A DNA stretch of 64,000 bases from positions 124,001 through 188,000 of the forward strand of contig NZ_JQLL01000001.1 in assembly GCF_000744185.1 (NCBI RefSeq), given 5' to 3'. The stretch is from Carnobacterium funditum DSM 5970. GTDB lineage: Bacteria > Bacillota > Bacilli > Lactobacillales > Carnobacteriaceae. Made by a program: the position numbers and the translations under genes. The notes under the pieces are model-generated. The model searched no databases. It worked only from the letters and a program-made list of their open reading frames with translations, and was not told the origin of the DNA. Positions 36,446 through 44,783 of this stretch are shown here, piece after piece (within the stretch, counting starts at the first letter, position 1; each line of letters begins with the position of its first letter).

Positions 36446-37314
36446 TGAAAAAGATATTGATCACTGGTAAAAACAGTTACATTGGAACTTCTTTAGATAA
36501 GTGGCTAATGAAGGACTCTGATAAGTATAAAGTTGATTCCATAAGTGTAAAAGGGGATTCATGGAAAAGTAACGATTTTAGTCAATATGATGTAGTCTTT
36601 CATGTAGCGGGGATTGCTCATGTGTCATCTGATCCTAAAATGGAAGAACTTTATTTTAAAATAAATAGAGATTTAACTATAGAAATAGCAAGAAAAGCTA
36701 AAGTAGAAGGTGTAAATCAATTTATATTTATGAGTAGTATCATTGTCTATGGTGATGGTAGTAGTAGCAAAAGAATTATTGGTAAAGATACAAATCCAAT
36801 GCCTAGTAATTTTTATGGTAATAGTAAACTACAAGCAGAAGAAGGTATAAAAATTTTAGAATCAGATGATTTTAAAATTGTTGTACTTAGACCACCGATG
36901 ATTTATGGTAAAGGTTCTAAGGGAAATTATCCAAAACTAGCTAAATTAGCAAAGTTAACACCAATATTCCCTGACTTTTATAATGAACGTAGTATGATTC
37001 ATATAGATAATTTGTGTGAATTCTTAAAAGTAATGATTGATAAAGAAGAATCGGGTCTTTTTTTTCCACAAAATAAAGAATATGTACAAACAAGTGAATT
37101 GGTTAAAAAAATTTCAGAAGTTCATGACAAGAAACTAAAATTAACAAGATGTTTTAATCCTTTAATCAGATTAATATTTCATTTTAAAATTATTAATAAA
37201 ATTTTAGGTAATTTAGTATATGAGCATTCTATTAGTAATTATGAAAAATCAAATTATCAAATTAGAGACTTTAACGACTCGATTGAACTAACTGAATTGG
37301 AGAATTTAGAATGA
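36445..37314 (+). CDS. capN: CapN-like NAD-dependent 4-ketoreductase/epimerase (SDR)
   Basis: A 289-residue extended SDR. It has the coenzyme motif ILITGKNSYIGTSLDKWL, VFHVAGIAHVSSD, FMSSIIVYGDGS, the catalytic FYGNSKLQAEE (Tyr-x3-Lys), IVVLRPPMIYGKGSKGNYPK and RSMIHIDNLCEF. The pattern RPPMIYG with GNLVYEHSISNYE near the end is that of CapN/WbpV-type enzymes, which reduce UDP-4-keto-6-deoxy-GlcNAc to UDP-D-FucNAc or UDP-QuiNAc. Its place next to the CapM-like transferase and downstream of capD supports this. The start overlaps the previous stop by one base. The alternative is a generic UDP-hexose epimerase. Confidence 0.82.
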   Translation: MKKILITGKNSYIGTSLDKWLMKDSDKYKVDSISVKGDSWKSNDFSQYDVVFHVAGIAHVSSDPKMEELYFKINRDLTIEIARKAKVEGVNQFIFMSSIIVYGDGSSSKRIIGKDTNPMPSNFYGNSKLQAEEGIKILESDDFKIVVLRPPMIYGKGSKGNYPKLAKLAKLTPIFPDFYNERSMIHIDNLCEFLKVMIDKEESGLFFPQNKEYVQTSELVKKISEVHDKKLKLTRCFNPLIRLIFHFKIINKILGNLVYEHSISNYEKSNYQIRDFNDSIELTELENLE

Positions 37315-38474
37315 GTGGAAAAAAATTAGATATATTACTTATGGGTGACAATAATCTCGATACTGTTGGGGGAGAGCAAGAATCAACAAAAATTATTATT
37401 AATGGAATAAAGGATAAATATTCTTTAGGTGTTATTCAACCCGGAAGAATTAACAAGCCTAAATCTGATGTTATCTATTTTGATTTAACTAAGCAAACAA
37501 GGATAAAACATTTAGTTAAGACTCCATTGGCTTTTATTAGATATATATTGGATGTAAAAAATATTATTAATACTCATAAACCAACAATTATCCATACTCA
37601 AGCACAAGTAAGCTTTTTTATAGTTGCATTACTCAAAAAATTTAGATTGATATCTAAGAATATTTATTTAATTCATACTGAGCGTGGGTTTTTTACAAAG
37701 TATAGTCGTGTCTTTAAGTATATTTTTTATTATTTTATGAAAGATCTAAATATGCTTGTAACAACAACAAAACTCAATATGAAACATTGGAGAGAATCTT
37801 TAGAGGAAAAAGGGTTACATTTAAATTATACAATTATTGAAAATACTGCTGGAGAAATATTTGAAAAATTTGATCAGACACTAGAGAACAAAGACGAAGA
37901 AAGAATTGTTATTGGCTTTGCAGGTAGATATACCGAATGGAAGAATTGGCCATTAGCAGTGGAAATATCAGAGAATCTTAATAATGTTATTGGTAATAAG
38001 TTATGGGTGAAAATGACAGTTGGTTGCTTAGATGAAAAGTCATTAGAATCAACAAAACAGATGTTTGAAAAATTATATGAAATATTTGGAGATAGATTCA
38101 TTGGGAAAATTAATGTTGATATCGAAGAGATGGATAAATTTTATTATGATGTAGATGTGTTTATTTTAACTTCGAATAAAAATACTGAATCCTTTGGTAG
38201 AACCCTTGTTGAGGCTATGAGTAGAAAAACGATAGTATTGACAACAGATGCGGGTGGATCAGTTGAAGTTGTAGATAATAAAGAAAATGTGTGTAGTTCT
38301 TCTGATGAATTCGTAAGCAGAATTCTAGAGTTCTATAATAATCCGCAAAAAATGTATAATGAGAAAAAACAAAATTTAATTCGAACAAAGCAAAAATATT
38401 CATTAGAAAATAATATAAAAAAACATCTAACTTTATACAAAAAAATAAAAAAAGATTCATTAGAAGTAGAATAA
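37311..38474 (+). CDS. Glycosyltransferase family 4
   Basis: A 387-residue GT-B enzyme. The N-terminus LDILLMGDNNLDTVGGEQES has the acceptor-side glycine loop, IIHTQAQVSFFIVALLK lies mid-domain, and LIHTERGFFTKYSRV resembles acceptor contacts. The donor half carries VIGFAGRYTEWKNWPLA and ESFGRTLVEAMSRK with the conserved E-x7-E pair. It starts inside the stop of the previous gene (ATGA), so it belongs to the operon that starts at 30494. It probably adds the second sugar. The gene ends 82 bp before the IS30 element at 38556, so downstream operon genes may be partly uncoupled. Confidence 0.86.
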   Translation: MSGKKLDILLMGDNNLDTVGGEQESTKIIINGIKDKYSLGVIQPGRINKPKSDVIYFDLTKQTRIKHLVKTPLAFIRYILDVKNIINTHKPTIIHTQAQVSFFIVALLKKFRLISKNIYLIHTERGFFTKYSRVFKYIFYYFMKDLNMLVTTTKLNMKHWRESLEEKGLHLNYTIIENTAGEIFEKFDQTLENKDEERIVIGFAGRYTEWKNWPLAVEISENLNNVIGNKLWVKMTVGCLDEKSLESTKQMFEKLYEIFGDRFIGKINVDIEEMDKFYYDVDVFILTSNKNTESFGRTLVEAMSRKTIVLTTDAGGSVEVVDNKENVCSSSDEFVSRILEFYNNPQKMYNEKKQNLIRTKQKYSLENNIKKHLTLYKKIKKDSLEVE

Positions 38475-38555
38475 AATATCTCTCATGTTATCAAGAAACT
38501 AAATTTTTTTATTATAGATATTTTTATGAAAATAGTTTGTATTAATGATAACGTC

Positions 38556-39611
38556 GATTGTAAGATTAAGCTATACAAATAAAAAAGCCATTCGTGATAC
38601 ACTCTAATTGTATTTCCAACCACAGAAAACAAGGAGTGATCACGAATGACCTATACCCATATTACCATGGATGAACTAGTGATGATAGAAGCTTATTACC
38701 ACCAAGGTGTTCCAGTTGCTAAAATAGCTACTTACTTGAATCGTACTCGTACACCGATTAATAATGTTATCAGGTTCTTCAAAGCAGGACACACAGCTTT
38801 CGACCATTACCTACGGTATAAAAAAAACAAGAAACAGTGTGGACGCAAAAAAATTGATTTACCAAAAGAACAACAGCTTTATATCAAGGGAAAAGTAGCT
38901 GAGGGCTGGACGCCGGATGTCATTATTGGCCGTAAAGAAATGACAATAGACTGTTCCGTACGAACACTTTATAGGCAGTTTAAAGAAAGAATATTCGATG
39001 AAGTTACACTCCCGATGAAAGGGAAAAGAAAACCTAACGGACATCAAGAACGTAGAGGTAGACAAGCTTATAAACGAAATATCTCTGAAAGAATAATAGA
39101 CTATCCCACATTTAAAGAAGAGTTTGGTCATATCGAAGGAGATACCATTGTAGGTGTTCACCACAAAAGTGCGGTTATTACTCTAGTAGAGATTTTATCA
39201 AAAGCTATCATTACCTTAAAGCCCAAAGGGCGTAAAGCCTGCGACATTGAGAATGCCATGAATCAATGGTTCCAAGCCATACCAAAAAATTTATTCAAAT
39301 CCATTACGTTTGATTGCGGAAAGGAGTTTTCCAACTGGAAATCTTTGTGCAACCAACATGATGTCGCTATTTACTTCGCTGATCCTGGAACGCCTTCACA
39401 ACGAGCTTTAAATGAGAATTCTAATGGACTTCTTCGAAAAGATGGATTGCCAAAAAAAATGGATTTCAACGAAGTTGACCAGACTTTCGTATCATCTGTT
39501 GCACACAAACGAAATAACATTCCAAGGAAGTCACTAAATTACCAAACACCGTTGGAAGTTTTTATGAGTTATATGGATGAAGATAGTTTGTATAGCTTAA
39601 TTTGACAAATC
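38556..39611 (+). mobile_element. IS30-family insertion sequence, copy 1
   Basis: A 1056-bp element. A perfect 15-bp inverted repeat, ATTAAGCTATACAAA (38565-38579) and TTTGTATAGCTTAAT (39587-39601), lies just inside imperfect outer ends GATTGTAAG and its counterpart reaching GACAAATC at 39611. I set the limits where copies 1 and 2 stop being alike. No convincing short target duplication is visible. One transposase gene of 319 codons is intact. Confidence 0.85.
38646..39605 (+). CDS. IS30-family transposase, copy 1
   Basis: A 319-residue DDE transposase. The N-terminal helix-turn-helix region is MTMDELVMIEAYYHQG-like (residues 6-45 with KIATYLNRTRTPINNVIRFF). The catalytic core shows HIEGDTIVG (first Asp), SITFDCGKEFSNW (second Asp) and LNENSNGLLRKD (Glu). 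The SAVITLVEILSKA and AHKRNNIPRKSLNYQTP blocks are typical of IS30. AAGGAGTG precedes the ATG. It appears intact. The copy at 43781 differs at about twenty residues, so the two did not arise by a recent transposition of one from the other. Confidence 0.95.
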   Translation: MTYTHITMDELVMIEAYYHQGVPVAKIATYLNRTRTPINNVIRFFKAGHTAFDHYLRYKKNKKQCGRKKIDLPKEQQLYIKGKVAEGWTPDVIIGRKEMTIDCSVRTLYRQFKERIFDEVTLPMKGKRKPNGHQERRGRQAYKRNISERIIDYPTFKEEFGHIEGDTIVGVHHKSAVITLVEILSKAIITLKPKGRKACDIENAMNQWFQAIPKNLFKSITFDCGKEFSNWKSLCNQHDVAIYFADPGTPSQRALNENSNGLLRKDGLPKKMDFNEVDQTFVSSVAHKRNNIPRKSLNYQTPLEVFMSYMDEDSLYSLI

Positions 39612-39659
39612 AGATAATAAGATTAGTAAAAATAATTTTATAAACGAAGGGACTAAGTA

Positions 39660-40766
39660 ATGAACATTTTACATTTAAATTCAAATTTTGAAAACTCGAC
39701 AATACATTATAATATAGTCAATGAATTAAATAATTATCCTGGTGTGAGTGGAAGTTTATTTTATCCAGATAAATTAAACAGTACATATAGAGGAAATGAA
39801 ATTAATTTTCTTGTACATAAAAAATGTTTAATAAAATTTGAAAACTTTTTCTTTTCGATCAGAAATGAACATTTACTAAACGTTATTAAAAAAAATTTAG
39901 TACTTGAATCCTTTTCAACTACACTAGCACACTCACTCTTTTCTAACGGATATTTAGCATATACACTTATGAAAAAAAAAGGAATACCCTATTCAGTAAT
40001 TGTAACTAATACTGATATGAATATATATTTCAAAAAAATGAAACACTTAAGAAGTAAAGGAATTAAAATTCTATTAAATTCAAAAAAAATAATTTTCTCT
40101 TCAGTTACATATAGAGATGAGTTAATAAATAAATATATTGATGATAACTTAAAAGCTGAAATCCTAAAAAAAAGTATAGTAATACCATTTGGGATAGACA
40201 ATTTCTGGATTGAAAATAAGGTTAAAACACCAAAAAAAATATCCTCAGAATCATTAAAGCTTCTTTATGTTGGCAAAATTAATAAGAATAAAAATATAGA
40301 ATTGACTATAGAGGCATGCAAAATATTAATCTCAAAGGGTACTAGAATTGAATTAACTATCGTAGGAGATATAGTTAAACAAAAGGATGAGAAGTTAAAA
40401 CAAAATATCTTGAATAACGATTTTGTTAATTATGTATCTCACACTAAATTTGAAAACTTAATAGAAATCTATAGATTAAATGATATATTTATAATGCCTT
40501 CAAAAGTAGAATCCTTTGGATTAGTATATGCTGAAGCAATGAGTCAAGGTTTGCCTGTTATATATACAAGAAATCAAGGTTTCGATAAACAATTTGAAGA
40601 AAAAGAGATTGGTGTCTCTGTTGACTCAAATTCAGTTCGAGATGTAGTAAAGGGTATAGAATACATCAAGGACAATTATCAGAAGTTATCAGAATCAACC
40701 TATAAAAAAGTTGATAAATTTTCTTGGAGAAAAGTTGTAGAAATGTTTGTTAAAGAAATTAGTTAA
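39660..40766 (+). CDS. Glycosyltransferase family 4, between IS30 copies
   Basis: A 368-residue GT-B enzyme. The acceptor half begins MNILHLNSNFENSTIHYNIV and contains LAHSLFSNGYLAYTLMKKKG. The donor half has LLYVGKINKNKNIELTIEAC, LTIVGD and ESFGLVYAEAMSQG, the E-x7-E donor motif. The glycine-rich loop of the N-terminus is less clear than in the other GT4 proteins here. It is very A+T-rich, more than the flanking operon genes, consistent with import. A short GGGACTAAGTA leader precedes the ATG, starting 48 bp after the IS30 end, so transcription may come from the element or read through. Confidence 0.84.
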   Translation: MNILHLNSNFENSTIHYNIVNELNNYPGVSGSLFYPDKLNSTYRGNEINFLVHKKCLIKFENFFFSIRNEHLLNVIKKNLVLESFSTTLAHSLFSNGYLAYTLMKKKGIPYSVIVTNTDMNIYFKKMKHLRSKGIKILLNSKKIIFSSVTYRDELINKYIDDNLKAEILKKSIVIPFGIDNFWIENKVKTPKKISSESLKLLYVGKINKNKNIELTIEACKILISKGTRIELTIVGDIVKQKDEKLKQNILNNDFVNYVSHTKFENLIEIYRLNDIFIMPSKVESFGLVYAEAMSQGLPVIYTRNQGFDKQFEEKEIGVSVDSNSVRDVVKGIEYIKDNYQKLSESTYKKVDKFSWRKVVEMFVKEIS

Positions 40767-41392
40767 ATTTATAAAAACTTTACATTAAAATCTATTATAA
40801 AGCTAAATTAGATAAATAAAATTTTATCCATAATATACTTGAATTTTTCCAACTACGTCAAGCAAAATATAAGCTTTTAAAAACTTATCTTGTGGTAATA
40901 ATATCATGGACGGACTAAACTACGTTGAACAGTATAATTGAGTTCTTATAGAAGTCATTGAATAAAAAAATCTACTATAATTACAAGAGTATTATGTTGT
41001 TTTTATACAAAAAAGATAAAAACTAATTTTGAAGTTAAATGAAAGTAGAGAGTCAAGAAATGTATTTATTCAGTAATATAACTTATCATCTTTTTCCTTC
41101 AATGAATAAATTAAAAAATTTAACCCTTGTTCATTAGTGAAAAGGATAACCGACTCTAGAAAAGTATTGATTCAGTTGTGTAAAAAAACTAGCGTCTTCT
41201 AATGGAAAACTTACCGATGTTCATACTTTTTATTTGAATTAAATAATTTTATTTATTAGATCATTAAATTTCAAATATATGGAGAGTATGGGAACAAAAG
41301 TTTATTATACTTTATAATACAAATCTTTACATTTTATACAATCTAATTCAGATAATTTAATTTTGATTTTATAAATAATCATTAGGTGGTGA
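40767..41392 (+). other. 626-bp non-coding or decayed stretch
   Basis: No frame of useful length exists on either strand. The DNA is AT-rich, with scattered higher-GC phrases (for example around 40850-40930 and 41150-41220) that look like decayed coding or IS sequence but match nothing I can name. It separates the glycosyltransferase at 39660 from the polymerase gene and may mark a recombination scar. Confidence 0.35.
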
Positions 41393-41395
41393 ATT

Positions 41396-42613
41396 CTGAT
41401 ATTTAATATATTTTTTATTTTAATTGTTTTTTTTCTATTTTTTTCTTATGCTTTATCATCACTACAAATTTTATTTATAAGTTTTATAATTATTATATTA
41501 TTGGGTTATACTATTAAAAATTATAGAGAGAAGATTACCATAAATAAAGTGGATTCTATATTTCTTTGTGCTTCAGTATATAGTTTAATTGGGGTTATTA
41601 AAACAAAAGAACTAACAGAGTCAATAACGTTTGTGAGCATTTTTTTTATATTTACCCTTTTGAAGATAGTTTTTTCAAATATTATAAATTGGAAAAAACT
41701 ATTTTTAATTACAGCTTTAATATTTTCGGGTGTTCATGTATTTGCAACATGGATCCAGTTTCTTTATCCAGCTATAACTACTATAATAAGTAAAAAAATA
41801 TTGGATAGTAGTTCATTGAGAATAAGCCAGTCATTATTAGCACGAGGAAAATTTCCGGGTATAACTAGTCAAACAGGGACCAATGCTTTTTATATTACTA
41901 TATTTATAGCTATAATAATTTCATTGATACTAATAGAAAAAACATTTAGAAAAAAGATATATCTTTTTATACTACTTATCTTAGCTTATTTTCCATTATT
42001 ACTAACTCAAAAAGAAGGATTTCTCATTATTAATTCATTAATAATATTTGTTTTATTTTTAGGATTTATAATATTAAAAAATAATAACAAAATTATTTTT
42101 GCAGTAATGATTATTTTAGCTTTCTTATTCACATTTATTATATCTCTTCTTCTTTTTAATTTAGGTTTTTTGCATGGAATATCGAATATAGATATAGACG
42201 AAATTAGTTCAGGAAGACCTAAAATTTATTCAGATGTTTGGAATATGATAATTGATAATCCATTTTTTGGGAAAGGTTTATTCTATGTTAAGCAAATTAT
42301 AGGAATAAATGCTCATAATATATACTTACAACTATGGGCAGAAATCGGGTTGATTGGCCTAGTACTTTTTGCAATAGGATTTATTTTAAATTTATATATT
42401 TCTTTTAAAATATATTTAAAGATAAGTAGTATGAATGGAATAAATACTGAATATTTATTATTTTCTATATATATTCAAATATTCTTCATATTTTATGGTA
42501 TCGTGGGCAATCCTTTATACGATTATTTTATGTTAGGTATGTATATGATAGTATCCAGTATACCAATGACAATGTTGAATGAACATAATTTTAAAACAAA
42601 GGAGAAAGTTTAA
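41396..42613 (+). CDS. Wzy-like polysaccharide polymerase with non-standard start
   Basis: A membrane protein of about 405 residues with ten or more helices and an outer loop holding GRPKIYSDVWNMIIDNPFFG and INAHNIYLQLWAEIGLIGLV, the O-antigen ligase/Wzy superfamily core (arginine, then HN-x-YLQ). The open frame extends upstream of the only canonical start (TTG 41501) to 41393, adding one or two membrane helices (FNIFFILIVFFLFFSYALS) that homologues need. The ribosome site AGGTGG at 41384-41389 points to CTG 41396 or ATA 41399, so either a rare start is used or an ATG has mutated. The last base overlaps the next start. Confidence 0.75.
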   Translation: MIFNIFFILIVFFLFFSYALSSLQILFISFIIIILLGYTIKNYREKITINKVDSIFLCASVYSLIGVIKTKELTESITFVSIFFIFTLLKIVFSNIINWKKLFLITALIFSGVHVFATWIQFLYPAITTIISKKILDSSSLRISQSLLARGKFPGITSQTGTNAFYITIFIAIIISLILIEKTFRKKIYLFILLILAYFPLLLTQKEGFLIINSLIIFVLFLGFIILKNNNKIIFAVMIILAFLFTFIISLLLFNLGFLHGISNIDIDEISSGRPKIYSDVWNMIIDNPFFGKGLFYVKQIIGINAHNIYLQLWAEIGLIGLVLFAIGFILNLYISFKIYLKISSMNGINTEYLLFSIYIQIFFIFYGIVGNPLYDYFMLGMYMIVSSIPMTMLNEHNFKTKEKV

Positions 42614-43698
42614 TGAAAAAAATAATTGGAGTTGTAACATTTCACAGATCATTAAATTATGGAGCTGTGTTACAGACATATGGATTAGTTAAAGCAATAG
42701 AAAGTGAGGGTTATGAGGTAAATGTAGTTGATTACAGAAATGACCAACTTGAAAATAGAGATTCTTATAAAAGATTCTTTAAAACAAAAGGTTTGTTTAG
42801 AATAATATATCAGTATTTAGATTTGCCTTTTTGGATTATTAGAAGGAATAAATTTGATGCTTTCTTATCAAACATAGTATCAGGTAAAAGATATACAGAA
42901 ATAGGATCTGAAGCAGATAGGGATTATGATTCTTTTATGGTTGGAAGCGATCAGGTATGGAACTATAAAATCACAAATTCTGATGAAAACTTTTTTTTAA
43001 ATAAAATAACTAATAATATTAAAAAAAATAGTTATGCTGCTAGTTTTGGTATAAGTAAAATTCCAAAAGATAAAAATGAATATTATCAGAAAGGCTTAAA
43101 TAATTTTAATTGTATATCTGTTCGTGAAGATACAGGGGCAATAATTGTAGAAAAATATAAGCAATACAAACCAGAGGTAGTTTTAGATCCTAGCTTGTTA
43201 TTAAATAAGGAGGAATGGATTTCAGTATCTGATAAGAGTAAATTGAAATACGATTATATATTAATTTATCAACGTGCTTATTCAAAAACTTTAATTGATT
43301 TTGCAAAAAGAATCTCTGAAGAAAATGAATGTAAAATAATTACAATTAATGGGAATCCTAGACAAAAAGTAAATGGTAAAAATATAATTGATGCTGGCCC
43401 AGAGGAATGGTTGAGTCTAATGAATAATGCAAAATATATAGTTACTAACTCTTTTCATGGAGTAGCTTTTTCTATAAATTTAAATAAAGAATTTTTTGTG
43501 GAATTGTTAGATGAAAAATTTGGAGTCAATTCACGATTAGATAACATAATAAAATTGTTTAATTTAGAAGATAGATTGATAAAAAATAATTTAAAAAAAA
43601 ATCTGGATAAAATTGATTATTTAAAAGTGAACGAAATACTGGAGAAAAATCGAATTCAGTCAAAAAAATATATTCGAAATACATTACGTGGATTGTAA
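42613..43698 (+). CDS. Polysaccharide pyruvyl transferase family protein
   Basis: A 361-residue PF04230 protein. It has GVVTFHRSLNYGAVLQTYGL at the N-terminus, the family hallmark MVGSDQVWNYKI, KNSYAASFGISKIP, ISVREDTGAIIVEK with VVLDPSLLL, and the C-terminal VTNSFHGVAFSINL containing the conserved His. Members such as CsaB add pyruvate ketals to glycans from phosphoenolpyruvate, giving negative charge. The target here is probably a hexose of the second polymer. The final two codons and stop lie inside the left end of the IS30 copy at 43691, so the natural C-terminus may be slightly altered. It is co-translated with the polymerase. Confidence 0.88.
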   Translation: MKKIIGVVTFHRSLNYGAVLQTYGLVKAIESEGYEVNVVDYRNDQLENRDSYKRFFKTKGLFRIIYQYLDLPFWIIRRNKFDAFLSNIVSGKRYTEIGSEADRDYDSFMVGSDQVWNYKITNSDENFFLNKITNNIKKNSYAASFGISKIPKDKNEYYQKGLNNFNCISVREDTGAIIVEKYKQYKPEVVLDPSLLLNKEEWISVSDKSKLKYDYILIYQRAYSKTLIDFAKRISEENECKIITINGNPRQKVNGKNIIDAGPEEWLSLMNNAKYIVTNSFHGVAFSINLNKEFFVELLDEKFGVNSRLDNIIKLFNLEDRLIKNNLKKNLDKIDYLKVNEILEKNRIQSKKYIRNTLRGL

Positions 43699-44746
43699 GA
43701 TTAAGCTATACAAATAAAAAAGCCATTCGTGATACACTCTAATTGTATTTCCAACCATAGAAAACAAGGAGTGATCACAAATGACCTATACCCATATTAC
43801 CATGGATGAACTAGTGATGATAGAAGCTTATTACCATCAAGGTATTCCAGTTGCTAAAATAGCTGCTTACTTGAATCGTACTCGAACACCGATTAATAAT
43901 GTTATCAGGTTCTTCAGAGCAGGACATACAGCTTTCGAGTATTACCTACGGTATAAGAAAAACAAGAAGCAGTGTGGACGCGAAAAAGTTGTTTTACCAG
44001 AAGAACAACATCTTTATATCAAGGGAAAAGTAGCTGAAGGCTGGACGCCTGATGTCATTATTGGCCGTAAAGAAATGACAATAGACTGTTCCGTACGAAC
44101 ACTTTATAGACAATTTAAAGAAAAAACATTCGATGAAGCTACCCTTCCAATGAAAGGGAAAAGAAAGCCTAACGGACATCAAGAACGTAGAGGTAGACAA
44201 GCTTATAAACGAAATATCTCTGAAAGAATAATAGATTATCCAACATTTAAAGAAGAATTTGGTCATATCGAAGGAGATACCATTGTAGGTGTCCGCCACA
44301 AAAGTGCGGTCATTACTCTAGTAGAGATTTTATCGAAAGCTATCATTACCTTAAAGCCCAAAGGGCGTAAAGCCTGCGACATTGAGAGTGCTATGAATCA
44401 ATGGTTCCAATCCATACCAAAAAAATTATTCAAATCAATTACTTTTGATTGCGGTAAGGAGTTCTCCAACTGGAAATCTTTGTGCAACCAGCATGATGTC
44501 GCTATCTACTTCGCTGACCCTGGAACGCCTTCACAACGAGCTTTAAACGAGAATTCTAATGGGCTTCTTCGAAAAGATGGATTGCCAAAAGAAATGGATT
44601 TCAACGAAGTTGATCAGGCTTTCGTATCGTCTGTTGCACACAAACGGAATATAATTCCAAGAAAGTCATTAAATTACCAAACACCGCTGGAAGTTTTTAT
44701 GAGTTACATGGATGAAGATATTTTGTATAGCTTAATTTGACAAATC
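43691..44746 (+). mobile_element. IS30-family insertion sequence, copy 2
   Basis: 1056 bp, the same length and orientation as copy 1, with the same 15-bp inverted repeat at 43700-43714 and 44722-44736. The left flank ACGTG resembles the ACGTC of copy 1, hinting at target preference. Copies 1 and 2 bracket a 4079-bp segment. Confidence 0.85.
43781..44740 (+). CDS. IS30-family transposase, copy 2
   Basis: A 319-residue transposase with the same catalytic blocks as copy 1 (HIEGDTIVG, SITFDCGKEFSNW, LNENSNGLLRKD) and an intact frame. By eye about twenty substitutions separate it from copy 1, several clustered at residues 68-77 (the GREKVVLPEEQHL region) and 114-119. Both could be active. AAGGAGTG precedes the ATG. 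Confidence 0.95.
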   Translation: MTYTHITMDELVMIEAYYHQGIPVAKIAAYLNRTRTPINNVIRFFRAGHTAFEYYLRYKKNKKQCGREKVVLPEEQHLYIKGKVAEGWTPDVIIGRKEMTIDCSVRTLYRQFKEKTFDEATLPMKGKRKPNGHQERRGRQAYKRNISERIIDYPTFKEEFGHIEGDTIVGVRHKSAVITLVEILSKAIITLKPKGRKACDIESAMNQWFQSIPKKLFKSITFDCGKEFSNWKSLCNQHDVAIYFADPGTPSQRALNENSNGLLRKDGLPKEMDFNEVDQAFVSSVAHKRNIIPRKSLNYQTPLEVFMSYMDEDILYSLI

Positions 44747-44783
44747 AGATTATCTAAATAGTGATTTTAGTGAGGGCTTAATA

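Noticed and set aside
38550-39616. Target-site duplication of IS30 copy 1
   Set aside because: No 2-4 bp direct repeat fits both the flanks and the ends shared with copy 2; the ACGT similarity on the left of both copies may be target preference instead.
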